A DNA stretch of 50,643 nucleotides from CAYMYN01 sp964394665 (GTDB lineage: Bacteria; Planctomycetota; UBA1135; GCA-002686595), in the NCBI GenBank assembly GCA_964394665.1, contig CAYMYN010000030.1, forward strand, positions 1 to 50,643, written 5' to 3'. Position numbers and translations under genes: made by a program. The notes under the pieces were generated by a model. The model had not been told where the DNA came from. It did not search any database and saw only the letters and a program-made list of their open reading frames with translations. Below are positions 16,892-25,237 of this stretch, piece after piece (position 1 is the stretch's first letter; each line of letters opens with the position of its first letter).

Positions 16892-18309
16892 AGCCAACTT
16901 CCGTGTCCCATCGGGCGCTCCTCGCGGCCTTGCTCGCCGTTCCGCTGGCGGCGTTCCTCGTGGCGCGCGCCGCGGATCCCTCGGACGGCCCAGGACCCCG
17001 GGTGCCCGCGGGTGCGCCCTCCGAGGCGCGGGACGGCGAGTTGACGGGTCCTGCCGATCTCGAGGACGCGCTCCGCAGGGCGCTCCTGGATCCCGCCGAT
17101 CGGGAAGCCGTCGGGGAGCGGGACTTCGCGTCGCTGTTGCGGGCGGCGCGCGCCGCCCTGGAGGCGGGACGGCACGCCGAGCTCGCCGAACAGCTCTCGG
17201 TCGCCCTGACGGACCTGGACGGCCTCTTCGCGTACGTCGGTCGCCTGGGGCAGTCCGAACCCACGATCCCCGCGGACGAGTATCCCGATCTGCTCTTCGG
17301 CCTACGTTTGTTGCTGGGGGTGAGGACGGGCCTCGAGATGGAGGGGCACGGGGTCGGTCTGGCGCGCTTCCACGGAGACCTCGAGGCCCTCCTCGTCGGC
17401 GTCCTGGAGCGCCTGGGAGACTTGCCACGCGAGGTCGCGCTCGAGCTGCTGGGGGATCTGGGGCGGGCCGACGTGTTGGGGGTGGACTCGCTCGACCGGC
17501 TCGCCCGCTGGCTCGTGCCCCTGGGCTACTGCGCGCCCCTGGCCCGACTCGTCTGCGACCTGGCTGTGCGGGCCGAGCCGCCGCGGATGGAGCTGTTGAT
17601 GGATCTCGCGCACCACGCCGATCCCGCCATCCAGTTGCTCGTCGCCGAGCACCTCTCGGACCTCCCAGGGGCGCCGGGCCTCGAGCTGGCCCTGGACCTC
17701 GCCCGGACCCTGGCGCCCGACTCCCCGCTGCGCATGGAGGTCGATCGCCTGATCTGCCGCAAGGCGGAGCCCGCGCAGGCGTTCGACCACCTGCTCGAGC
17801 GGGCCTCGGAGGAAGGTCGGGCGGAGCTGACGTTCGCCGCCCTGGACCTGGCGGAGCGCGACCTGGCCACGTTGGCCTTCGAGCGCTACGCCGAGCAACC
17901 CGAACCCGATCTGCGCAAGCTGCTCGTGCTCGCCGGGCGCAGCGACGCCGAGTTCCTCGAGTACGTGCTCGACACGGATGACGACGACTCGGTGCGCGCC
18001 GGAGCGCTGCTCAACCTCGCGATCCAACGGCCGGACGAACGCACGGCGGCCCGCCTGGTGGCCGACCTCGGTGGGCTCGCGCGCGACCCCTGGCCCGAGT
18101 GGACTGGCCCGTCCCTGCTGCGCGCCGCCTACGCCCAGGCTGCCCTGCACGCGGCGGGCAACCTCGCCCAGGGCGCACCGGCCCGGCTCCGCTCGAGCCC
18201 GCCGTACCGGCGCCTGCGAACCCTGGTCGCGGAACTCGCCGATCGCACGGACCTCGACGAGACCTCGCAGGAGATCGCGCGCTCCGTCCTGCGCTCCTTC
18301 GGCCCCTGA
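16888..18309 (+). CDS. Exported or membrane-anchored helical-repeat protein of unknown function
   Basis: A 473-residue protein with an N-terminal signal or anchor (HRALLAALLAVPLAAFLVARA). The rest is Leu/Ala/Glu/Arg-rich alpha-helical sequence with HEAT/Armadillo-like spacing (for example EVALELLGDLGRADVLGVDS, MELLMDLAHHADPAIQLLVA and LRKLLVLAGRSDAEFLEYVL). No enzyme motif is visible. It starts inside the stop codon of the Cys-rich exported gene (ATGA), giving tight stoichiometric coupling, so it may be a scaffold or partner for that protein. Confidence in the gene is high, in the role low. Confidence 0.87.
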   Translation: MKPTSVSHRALLAALLAVPLAAFLVARAADPSDGPGPRVPAGAPSEARDGELTGPADLEDALRRALLDPADREAVGERDFASLLRAARAALEAGRHAELAEQLSVALTDLDGLFAYVGRLGQSEPTIPADEYPDLLFGLRLLLGVRTGLEMEGHGVGLARFHGDLEALLVGVLERLGDLPREVALELLGDLGRADVLGVDSLDRLARWLVPLGYCAPLARLVCDLAVRAEPPRMELLMDLAHHADPAIQLLVAEHLSDLPGAPGLELALDLARTLAPDSPLRMEVDRLICRKAEPAQAFDHLLERASEEGRAELTFAALDLAERDLATLAFERYAEQPEPDLRKLLVLAGRSDAEFLEYVLDTDDDDSVRAGALLNLAIQRPDERTAARLVADLGGLARDPWPEWTGPSLLRAAYAQAALHAAGNLAQGAPARLRSSPPYRRLRTLVAELADRTDLDETSQEIARSVLRSFGP

Positions 18310-18382
18310 TGCCGAGCCGCGGCCCAGGGCTGCGTCCTTCTCCGGGTCGTGGCCCGCGCCAGGGCCTCGATCGCCAGCCCGT

Positions 18383-18793
18383 TCACGCTCCGACGCGCCC
18401 CCGCTCGATGCGCGCGAGGATCCATGGCAGGGCACCGAAGAGCAGCAGCATGCCCAGGTACACGCTGCCAGCAACCGGATCGCGTTCGGCGAGGTACTGG
18501 CCGAGCCCCTCGCGGCGCACGGCGACGACCACGAGGGCCTCGGCCGCGAGCATCAGCCCCAGCGCCAGGCCTCCGAGCGCCGCCCGCGCCCCGCAGGCCG
18601 CCGGCACGTCGAAGCGTCGCACGACCCAGCGCGCGAGGACGACGATGGCCGCGAGCATCAGCGGCATCTCGACGAGCTCCGCCGCCCGCTCCCCGAGGCG
18701 CGGCACGACGAGCGCCACCCGCACCACCCCCAGCGCGAACCCGACGCCGAAGGTCGCCGCGAAGTAGACCAGGCCCGCCCGCAGGATGCGCAT
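18383..18793 (-). CDS. Small four-helix integral membrane protein, unknown function
   Basis: A 136-residue protein with four hydrophobic segments: LVYFAATFGVGFALGVVRVAL, MPLMLAAIVVLARWVV, LGGLALGLMLAAEALVVVAV and SVYLGMLLLFGALPWIL. It resembles a widespread uncharacterised bacterial membrane protein carrying a VPRLGERAAELVEMP-like loop and a RDPVAGSVY-like loop before the last helix. ATG 18793 is chosen because the first helix begins there; upstream in-frame sequence is low-complexity. It is divergent from the small gene at 19026 and convergent with the helical-repeat gene. Confidence 0.82.
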   Translation of the reverse strand: MRILRAGLVYFAATFGVGFALGVVRVALVVPRLGERAAELVEMPLMLAAIVVLARWVVRRFDVPAACGARAALGGLALGLMLAAEALVVVAVRREGLGQYLAERDPVAGSVYLGMLLLFGALPWILARIERGRVGA

Positions 18794-19025
18794 GGTTCGG
18801 TGGGGGACGGCGGGCCGGAGGGCCCAGGCGACGCCGAGGGCGCGCCGCGGAGATCGACAGCCGACGATCCCAGCTCCCGGTGCGGAAGCTGGATCCTCGT
18901 GCCCGCGGCGCACCCTCTGGCCCACAGCCGCTGCCGGGCTCGGTACCCTAACGACGGAGAGCGCACGCTTCGATCGGCCTCCCCGCTCCGCGCGAAGCTC
19001 GATCCCGGTTCGTGAGCGACCTGCG

Positions 19026-19313
19026 ATGACCCGGCCCGACCCGGACGAGTTCCTCTGCCTCCTGCCCGACGTCGCGCCCGGCGTCCGCATGCAGGCCGTC
19101 GCCCTGCTGGAGGCAGACGGCATCCCCTTCCGCCTCCACCCTGCGCCCGCCGACGTCCCTTCCGAGGACCTCCAGGCCTCCGCCTGGACCGTCCACCTCT
19201 CCGTCTACGTTCCCCGCGCGCACTTCAGCGCGGCCTTGGCCCTCCCTTGGGGAGCCGAGAAGCTACCCGCCGCGGCCCGCGACTGGCCCGGGGCGGACAC
19301 GGATGGACCCTGA
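19026..19313 (+). CDS. Small DUF2007-like protein
   Basis: A 95-residue cytoplasmic protein. The sequence MQAVALLEADGIPFRLHPAP followed by a short variable loop and LSVYVPRAHFSAALAL fits the short alpha/beta pattern of DUF2007 'putative signal-transducing' proteins, which fold like a small ferredoxin-like regulator. The Pfam assignment is by pattern only. A TACCCT box at 18944-18949 could be its -10, leaving a leader of about 75 bases. Confidence 0.65.
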   Translation: MTRPDPDEFLCLLPDVAPGVRMQAVALLEADGIPFRLHPAPADVPSEDLQASAWTVHLSVYVPRAHFSAALALPWGAEKLPAAARDWPGADTDGP

Positions 19314-19451
19314 GCCAGCGCGCTCCCGCCCTCGGCCCATCGTCCCCCCCGCTACACTGACCCGCCCAGGCCCCCCCCGATCGCCGCGCCGGCCCGGCGG
19401 TTCCCTCGGGTGCACGTCGGAGCCCAGGCCTGGCGCGTTCGACCGGTCCAC

Positions 19452-20906
19452 ATGACACGCGCCCGCCCCACTCCGCGGATCGGTCGAACGGACGTGCAGC
19501 GGGAGCGCGTGACGGCGACCGCGGCGGACGAGGGGACCGGGCGACTCGCACGCGTGGTGGGGACCCCAGGGGCGGTGCTGATGGGTCTCGGCTCGATCCT
19601 GGGCACGGGGGTCTTCGTCAGCCTTGGGGTGGCGGCCGGCGTCGCCGGGTCGTCGGTGATCCTGGCGGTGGGACTCGCGGCGGCGGTCGCCACCTGCAAC
19701 GGACTCTCGAGCGCGCAGCTCGCCGCGAGCCATCCCGTCAGCGGTGGGACCTACGAGTACGGCTATCGGTACCTGAGCCCGACGCTCGGGTTCACCGCGG
19801 GGTGGATGTTCCTGTGTGCGAAGTCGGCGTCCGCAGCGACGGCGGCGCTCGGTTGCGCGGGGTACGTCTTGAACGCGTTCGGGTACTCCGGGACGGCGTT
19901 CCGCATCCTCTTGGCGCTCCTCGGCGTGGGGTCCCTCACCCTGCTGGTCGCCGCCGGGATGCGCCACTCGAACCGCGCCAACGCGGTGATCGTCTCGTCG
20001 ACCCTGCTGGCGCTCACGGCGTTCGTCGTCGCGGGCCTGCCCTCCGCGCTCGATGGGGCCCACGAGCACCTGGGCCGCTTCCTCGGGTCGGAGGGCGGCG
20101 GGTTCCGCGGACTGTTCCATGCGACCGCCCTGATGTTCGTCGCGTACACGGGGTACGGCCGCATCGCGACCCTCGGCGAGGAGGTGCGCGAGCCGACCCG
20201 CAGCATCCCGAGGGCCATCGTCGTCACCCTGCTCGCGACCCTGGCGCTGTATGCCGCCGTGGCCTTCGTGGCCGTGGCCGCCGTCGGGGCTCCCCGGCTG
20301 GCGGAGGCCACGCGAGCCGCCGCCGCACCGCTGGAGGTCCTCGCGCGCGGCTTCGGGGTCCCGGGTGTTGCCTGGCTGGTCGCCGCGGGCGCCGTGACCG
20401 CGATGCTCGGCGTCCTGCTCAACCTGCTGCTCGGGCTGTCGAGGGTCCTCCTGGCCATGTCGCGACGCGGCGACATGCCTCGACCGTTGGCCCGCCTCGA
20501 CGGTGAGCACGCTTCACCTCGCCGCGCGGTCCTCGTCGTGGGCGTCCTCGTCGCGGCGCTCACGCTGCTGGGCAGCGTCCAGGTCACCTGGTCCTTCAGC
20601 GCCTTCACCGTCCTGGTGTACTACGCCCTCACCAACCTCGCGGCCCTGCGGCTCCCGGTCGAAGCGCGGCTGTATCCCCGAGGCGTACCCGCCTGCGGTC
20701 TGGTGTCCTGCCTGGGCCTCGCGTTCTGGGTCGACCCTCCGATCTGGCTGGCCGGCCTCGGACTGATCGCGGTCGGTCTGCTCTGGCACGGGGTGGCGCG
20801 GCGCAGAGCAGCGGCCCCTGCCGTCGCGGAGGACCGGGAGGGCAGCGTCCATCCGGGCCCTGCGGCGGAGGGTGTCGAGCGAGGCGGGGGATCGCCCGAT
20901 CGTTAG
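19452..20906 (+). CDS. APC family amino acid permease
   Basis: About 484 residues with roughly twelve membrane helices. The APC signature in helix 1 is GSILGTGVFVSLGVAAG, the substrate-carboxylate-binding unwound segment. Helix 6-7 features (FHATALMFVAYTGYGRIATLGEEVREP) match the conserved loop of cationic amino acid and related transporters. Substrate unknown. The start is uncertain: ATG 19452 is used here; GTG 19509, preceded by GGGAG, is equally possible and nearer to the first helix. TACACT at 19353-19358 is a candidate -10 box. Confidence 0.9.
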   Translation: MTRARPTPRIGRTDVQRERVTATAADEGTGRLARVVGTPGAVLMGLGSILGTGVFVSLGVAAGVAGSSVILAVGLAAAVATCNGLSSAQLAASHPVSGGTYEYGYRYLSPTLGFTAGWMFLCAKSASAATAALGCAGYVLNAFGYSGTAFRILLALLGVGSLTLLVAAGMRHSNRANAVIVSSTLLALTAFVVAGLPSALDGAHEHLGRFLGSEGGGFRGLFHATALMFVAYTGYGRIATLGEEVREPTRSIPRAIVVTLLATLALYAAVAFVAVAAVGAPRLAEATRAAAAPLEVLARGFGVPGVAWLVAAGAVTAMLGVLLNLLLGLSRVLLAMSRRGDMPRPLARLDGEHASPRRAVLVVGVLVAALTLLGSVQVTWSFSAFTVLVYYALTNLAALRLPVEARLYPRGVPACGLVSCLGLAFWVDPPIWLAGLGLIAVGLLWHGVARRRAAAPAVAEDREGSVHPGPAAEGVERGGGSPDR

Positions 20907-21073
20907 GAGGCCCGAGGTGATCGGGTCTGCGGAGGAACCGCGGATCTCGCGCCGTCCCGCGCTGGATCGGCGTGCCGGGGCGGGGCCGAGCCAGCCGGGA
21001 GAGCGATCGGGCATCGCCGGCGTGGCGGTTCTCCGCGGTGTGGACCACGGGTGCGGATCGGGCGTCCCGACCG

Positions 21074-22234
21074 TCAGCCCGCGCTCCGACTCCGCGGGGG
21101 ATTCGGCGCCGCCGCGATGACCTCGTCCGCCGTCGCGAGCAGCTCCTCGAGGCCCTCCAGGGTGTGGTCGCCCATGTGGCCGATGCGGAGAGTCTTGTCC
21201 TTGAGGTCGCCGTAGCCGTTGGAGATCTCGTGGCCGCGCGCCTTCAGGCCGCTGACGAAGGCGGCGATGTCGAGGGTGGGGGCGGTGAGGCAGGAGACCG
21301 TGGGGGAGCGGAAGGGCTCCGCGGGGAAGGGGGGGAAGCCGTGGCCGGCGGCCCAGGCGAGGGTGCGCTCGCGCAGGGCGTCGTGCTGGGCGAAACGGGC
21401 GCGCCAGGTGGCGGGGCCGGGGGAGGGCGCGGGCGTTGCGGCGCTGCGCGGGGGGAGGGTCGCGCCGGCGGTGATGTCCTCGAGCTGGCGGGCGAGGGCG
21501 TAGTAGTGGGGGATCGAGGGCGTCGCGGGGGTGTTGCGCTTCACGTGGCCCTCGAGGATGCGCACGGGGTCGAGGTAGAAGCCGCGGCGGGGTTGGCGGG
21601 CCGCGCTCGCGAGGTAGCGCTCGCTGGCGGCGAAGACGGCGATGCCCGGGGGCAGCGCGAGGGCCTTCTGCACGCCGGCCAGGGCGAAGTCGATGCGGTT
21701 GGCATCGAAGTCGACCGGGGCGCCGCCGAGGTAGCTGACGACGTCGACCAGGAAGTGGGTGTTGGGGTGGCGCTCGAGGACCGGGGCCAGGGGCGCGAGG
21801 GGCGTGCGCACGCCGGTCGAGGTCTCGTTCGAGACCAGGGTCAGGGCGTCGAAGGGGCCGTGCTCGTCGAGGGCGCGGGAGAGCTCGTCCGGCGTGACGC
21901 CCAGGCCCCAGGGGATCACGAGGCGTTGCACCGTGCGGCCGATCGACTCGGCGACCTTGGCGAAGCGCTCGGAGAAAGCGCCGTTGACCACCGACAGGAT
22001 GCGCGGCCCCGCTCCCTGCACGGCCATCTCCATCAGGCCCGTGCCGCTGCAGGTGTGCACGGCGACCCGCGAGGGGCTATCGGGCGCGAGGCCGAAGGCC
22101 AGGCGCAGGTGGGGGTCGATGCGCTCGTGCAGCTCGTCCATCGCCCTGCCGCGGTGGCCGATCAGCGGCCGCGCCATCTCGGCCAGGATCTCGGGACGGA
22201 CGTAGGTGGGACCGGGTATCCAGAGGGTGGTCAC
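21074..22234 (-). CDS. Class V aminotransferase (alanine-glyoxylate type), likely phosphoserine aminotransferase role
   Basis: A 386-residue PLP enzyme of fold type I. Motifs: IPGPTYVRPE at the N-terminus, SGTGLMEMAVQG for phosphate binding, SNETSTGVRTPL, LVDVVSYLGGAPVDFD with the cofactor-contacting Asp, and the Schiff-base lysine in ALAGVQKALALPPG. The sequence is closer to alanine-glyoxylate or serine-pyruvate aminotransferases than to classical SerC. Its GTG start overlaps the stop of the phosphoserine phosphatase gene (GTGA), and serA lies just upstream. So the likely job is converting 3-phosphohydroxypyruvate and glutamate to phosphoserine. Last gene of the ruvA-serA-serB operon. Confidence 0.88.
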   Translation of the reverse strand: MTTLWIPGPTYVRPEILAEMARPLIGHRGRAMDELHERIDPHLRLAFGLAPDSPSRVAVHTCSGTGLMEMAVQGAGPRILSVVNGAFSERFAKVAESIGRTVQRLVIPWGLGVTPDELSRALDEHGPFDALTLVSNETSTGVRTPLAPLAPVLERHPNTHFLVDVVSYLGGAPVDFDANRIDFALAGVQKALALPPGIAVFAASERYLASAARQPRRGFYLDPVRILEGHVKRNTPATPSIPHYYALARQLEDITAGATLPPRSAATPAPSPGPATWRARFAQHDALRERTLAWAAGHGFPPFPAEPFRSPTVSCLTAPTLDIAAFVSGLKARGHEISNGYGDLKDKTLRIGHMGDHTLEGLEELLATADEVIAAAPNPPRSRSAG

Positions 22235-22935
22235 GGGGTGGGGGTGGAGCGCTCGGCTTCCTCTTCGGTCATCAGGACGAACTGCAAGGGCGCCGCGTGC
22301 GGGACCTCGCACACGACTCGGGCGCGGGTGACGACCTCGGGGCGGCGCACGAAGCCGGCGAAGGCCACGAAGCGGGCGACCTCGCCCGCGGCCTCGAGGT
22401 CGGTGATGCCGTCCCCGACGAAGGCCAGCGCGCCGGCGCCGGGCGCGCGGGCGAGGTCGCGCAGGACCTCGATCTTGCCGCCGGAACGGGCCAGGGGCGA
22501 GGACTCGTCGAAGCCCAGGTACTGGCCGGAGCCGTCGAAGAAGAGCTCCACCGCGCGCACGTCGGTGGCCGGGATGCCGAGGCCCGCGGCGAAGGGCTCG
22601 ACCGCCTGCCGTACGCCGCCGCTCACGACGACGACGCGCTTGCCCAGCGAGCGCAGGCGCCGCACCAGGTCCCCGGCGCCGGGCAGGGCGGCCGCGGCGT
22701 ACTCCTCGGCCAGGCGCGCGAGGCGGTCGCGGGTGGGGCGGATGCGGGCCAGGCGCAATCCGTAGACGGCCTCGAGGGGCAGCTCGCCGGCCATGGCGCG
22801 CTGCGTCAACGCGGCGATCTCGGGGCGCAGGTCGCCCGCCAGCTCGTCGATGCCTTCGATGCCCGAGAGGGTCGAATCGCAGTCGAAGACGATCGTGCCG
22901 TAGGGCGGGGGGCGGTCGGGGAGCGGGGCGGCCAT
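22231..22935 (-). CDS. serB: HAD-family phosphoserine phosphatase
   Basis: A 234-residue HAD phosphatase hydrolysing O-phosphoserine to serine. The nucleophile motif is FDCDSTLSGIEGIDELA (DxDST, residues 18-22), motif II is VVVSGG near residue 100 and motif III is FVGDGITDLEAA near residue 175. The helical cap between motif I and motif II (RAMAGELPLEAVYGLRL) fits PSP-type enzymes. It starts 4 bases after the serA stop and overlaps the aminotransferase start. Sequence and context together make the serine-pathway assignment strong. Confidence 0.88.
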   Translation of the reverse strand: MAAPLPDRPPPYGTIVFDCDSTLSGIEGIDELAGDLRPEIAALTQRAMAGELPLEAVYGLRLARIRPTRDRLARLAEEYAAAALPGAGDLVRRLRSLGKRVVVVSGGVRQAVEPFAAGLGIPATDVRAVELFFDGSGQYLGFDESSPLARSGGKIEVLRDLARAPGAGALAFVGDGITDLEAAGEVARFVAFAGFVRRPEVVTRARVVCEVPHAAPLQFVLMTEEEAERSTPTP

Positions 22936-22939
22936 GGGC

Positions 22940-24565
22940 TCACAGGCGCACCAGGCGCACCTCTTCGATGGGCTCGAGGGCGGCGATGGCGGCCAGGACC
23001 TCGGGGCCGGGGTCGTCGTCGAGGGAGAAGAAGCCGCTGGCGAGCTCGGGGCTCGCGCCCGCGCGCTCGAAGGCGCCGAGCTGCACGCTGCGGATGTTCA
23101 CGCCCGCTTGGCCGAGCAGGGTGCCGAGCTGGCCCAGCACGCCGGGGCGGTCGCGGTGCTGGGTGATGAGCAGGGAGCCCGCGGGTTCGAGGTCGAGGTG
23201 CAGCTCGTCGATGCGCACCAGGCGCGGCGCGCGGCCGAAGACCGTGCCGGCGACGAGGTGGCTCTCCTCGCCGCCCTTCGAGGTCGCGCGCACCTTGATC
23301 AGGCCCTGGAAGTAGTGCGCCTCCTCGTCGCTGCTCTCGAGCAGGCGCAGGTCGCGCTCCTTGGCCAGCAGGGGCGCGTTGACGTAGTTGGCGCCCGGGT
23401 CGCTCTGGCGCAGCACGCCGACCAGGATCGAGAGCGGCAGGTAGGAGCGGCCCTCGCGCGCGACCTCGCCCGAGAGCGTCACCTCGAGCTTGCGGATCGG
23501 CTGCTCCATGCGCTGGGCGAGGAAGCTGCCCATGCGCTGGGCGAGCAACACGTAGGGCGCGATGCGCTGCAGGGTCTTGCCCGACACGCTGGGCGCGTTG
23601 ACGGTGTTCGCCATCACGCCGTCGAGCAGGAAGTCCGCGATCTGACGCGCGATCTCGACCGCCACGGCGTGCTGGGCCTCGTGGGAGGAGGCGCCCAGGT
23701 GCGGAGTCAGGATCACGTCCTCGCGGCCGAGCAGGGGGTGGTCGGGACTCGGCGGCTCCTCGGCCAGGACGTCCAGGGCCGCGCCGGCGAGGTGACCCGC
23801 CTCGAGAGCCTCCGCCAGGGCGGCCTCGTCGACCAGGCCCCCGCGGGCCGCGTTCACCAGGCGCGCGCCGCGCTTCATCTGGGCCAGGCGCTCGCGCGAG
23901 AGCAGGTTGCGCGTGCCCTCGAGCAGCGGCACGTGCAGGGTCACGAAGTCGCTGGCGGCGAGCAGCTCGTCGAGGCCCACCAGCTCGCAGCCCTCCACCG
24001 GCGAGCCCGCGCCGCGGCCCGAGAGGTAGGGGTCGTGGGCGAGGACTTTCATGCGCAGGCCCAGGCCCCGCTCGGCGACCACGCGGCCGATGCGGCCCAG
24101 GCCGATCACGCCCAGCGTCTTGCCGGAGAGCTCGGTGCCCATGAGCCCCTTCTTGCCCCAGTTCCCGCTGCGCGCGCGGCGGTCGGCCTGGGGGACGTGG
24201 CGCGCGAGGGAGCACAGCAACGCGATCGCGAGCTCGCCGGTCGTCGTCGTGTTGCCCGTGGGCGTGTTCATCACCACGACGCCACGCTCGGTGGCGGCGG
24301 TGCAGTCGACGTTGTCGACGCCCACGCCGGCGCGGCCGATGACGCGCAGCTCGGGTGCCGCCTCGATCACCGCGCGCGTGATGCGCGTCGCGGAACGCAC
24401 GACCAGCGCATGGACGCCGTCGACCCGTCCGGCCAGGGTGTGCTCGTCGAGCCCGGTGCGCACCTCGGGCTCGATGCCGCGGGCGCGGAACACCTCCAGC
24501 GCGGCCGGGTCGAGGTCGTCACAGACGAGCACCCGCAGCTCGGCGGGGGCGATGTGGGGTCCCAT
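22940..24565 (-). CDS. serA: D-3-phosphoglycerate dehydrogenase
   Basis: A 541-residue enzyme, first step of serine synthesis, oxidising 3-phosphoglycerate with NAD+. It is the long type: N-terminal substrate domain with VVRSATRIT and GRAGVGVDNVD, Rossmann domain with GLGRIGRVVAE (about residues 155-165), catalytic Arg in NAARGGLVDEAAL, Glu in LAEEPP and His in TPHLGASSHEAQ. An intervening (ASB) domain follows (residues about 325-460), then a C-terminal ACT domain (LLITQHRDRPGVLGQLGTLL) that may sense serine. It lies 11 bases after ruvA and 4 before serB. The usual GNTxSAAEH helix is here GNTTTTGELA. Confidence 0.95.
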   Translation of the reverse strand: MGPHIAPAELRVLVCDDLDPAALEVFRARGIEPEVRTGLDEHTLAGRVDGVHALVVRSATRITRAVIEAAPELRVIGRAGVGVDNVDCTAATERGVVVMNTPTGNTTTTGELAIALLCSLARHVPQADRRARSGNWGKKGLMGTELSGKTLGVIGLGRIGRVVAERGLGLRMKVLAHDPYLSGRGAGSPVEGCELVGLDELLAASDFVTLHVPLLEGTRNLLSRERLAQMKRGARLVNAARGGLVDEAALAEALEAGHLAGAALDVLAEEPPSPDHPLLGREDVILTPHLGASSHEAQHAVAVEIARQIADFLLDGVMANTVNAPSVSGKTLQRIAPYVLLAQRMGSFLAQRMEQPIRKLEVTLSGEVAREGRSYLPLSILVGVLRQSDPGANYVNAPLLAKERDLRLLESSDEEAHYFQGLIKVRATSKGGEESHLVAGTVFGRAPRLVRIDELHLDLEPAGSLLITQHRDRPGVLGQLGTLLGQAGVNIRSVQLGAFERAGASPELASGFFSLDDDPGPEVLAAIAALEPIEEVRLVRL

Positions 24566-24576
24566 GCCCGGGGAGC

Positions 24577-25167
24577 CTACGCCTGCAATGCGGCCCGCAC
24601 CAGGGCCTCGAGGTTCGCCGGATCGACCCTCTCGGCGGCCCGCTCGACCTGCTTTCGGGCGTCCTTCTCGCTGAAACCGATCGAGACCAGCGCCGCGGCG
24701 GCGTCGGCGAGGTTGATCTCGGTGCGCGCGGCCACCGGAGTCGGGGCCGAGCTCGGGACGAGCTCCTGGCGCAGCCGCGCGGCCTTGTCGCGCAGGTCGA
24801 GCAGGACCTGCTCGGCGGTCTTCTTGCCCACGCCCTTCACCCGCACCAGGCGCGCGGCGTCGCCGGCGAGCACCGCTTCGACCAACTCCTCGCGCGAGAG
24901 GGCCGAGAGGATCGCCAGGGCCATGCCCGGCCCCACGCCGCGCACGGTCAGGAGCAGGCGGAAGAGATCGCGGCCGGAGCGCTCCTGGAAGCCGAACAGG
25001 AGGTGCGCGTCCTCGCGCACGACCAGGTGGGCGAACACCCGGACGCGCGCGCCGATCGCGAAGGCGTCGCGCAGCGGGACGGCGAGGTCGTAGCCGACGC
25101 CACCGACGGAGAGGGTCAGGCGGCCCGGGGAACGGGAGACGACGTCGCCTTCCAGGAACTCGTACAC
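24577..25167 (-). CDS. ruvA: Holliday junction branch migration protein RuvA
   Basis: A 196-residue protein. Residues 1-62 are the OB-fold (YEFLEGDVV, VGGVGYDLAVP, VREDAHLLFGF). Two helix-hairpin-helix motifs follow (LLTVRGVGPGMALAIL and LVRVKGVGKKTAEQVLLDL), which bind junction DNA. The C-terminal three-helix domain that contacts RuvB ends near DPANLEALVRAALQA. The GTG start is used because it gives the standard N-terminus; upstream residues come from an inverted repeat. First gene of an operon continuing into serA, serB and the aminotransferase. ruvB and ruvC are not in the window. Confidence 0.94.
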   Translation of the reverse strand: MYEFLEGDVVSRSPGRLTLSVGGVGYDLAVPLRDAFAIGARVRVFAHLVVREDAHLLFGFQERSGRDLFRLLLTVRGVGPGMALAILSALSREELVEAVLAGDAARLVRVKGVGKKTAEQVLLDLRDKAARLRQELVPSSAPTPVAARTEINLADAAAALVSIGFSEKDARKQVERAAERVDPANLEALVRAALQA

Positions 25168-25171
25168 GCTA

Positions 25172-25223
25172 GCAGCCCGTCGAAAAAGGTCCCGCCGCAG
25201 TAGGGAATGTTTCAACGGGCTGC
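25172..25223. repeat. Inverted repeat between the alpha-CTD gene and ruvA
   Basis: Arms GCAGCCCGTCGAAA (25172-25185) and TTTCAACGGGCTGC (25210-25223) differ at one position and flank 24 bases. It fills almost the whole 70-base gap before ruvA. It could be a miniature mobile or extragenic palindromic element, or an RNA hairpin controlling ruvA read-through. Confidence 0.65.
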
Positions 25224-25237
25224 CAGGCGGCGGCCGC

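Noticed and set aside
14045..17428. Open frame of more than 1100 codons on the minus strand
   Set aside because: It runs opposite the methyltransferase, the P-loop/GNAT fusion and the exported genes, with no domain and no ribosome site.
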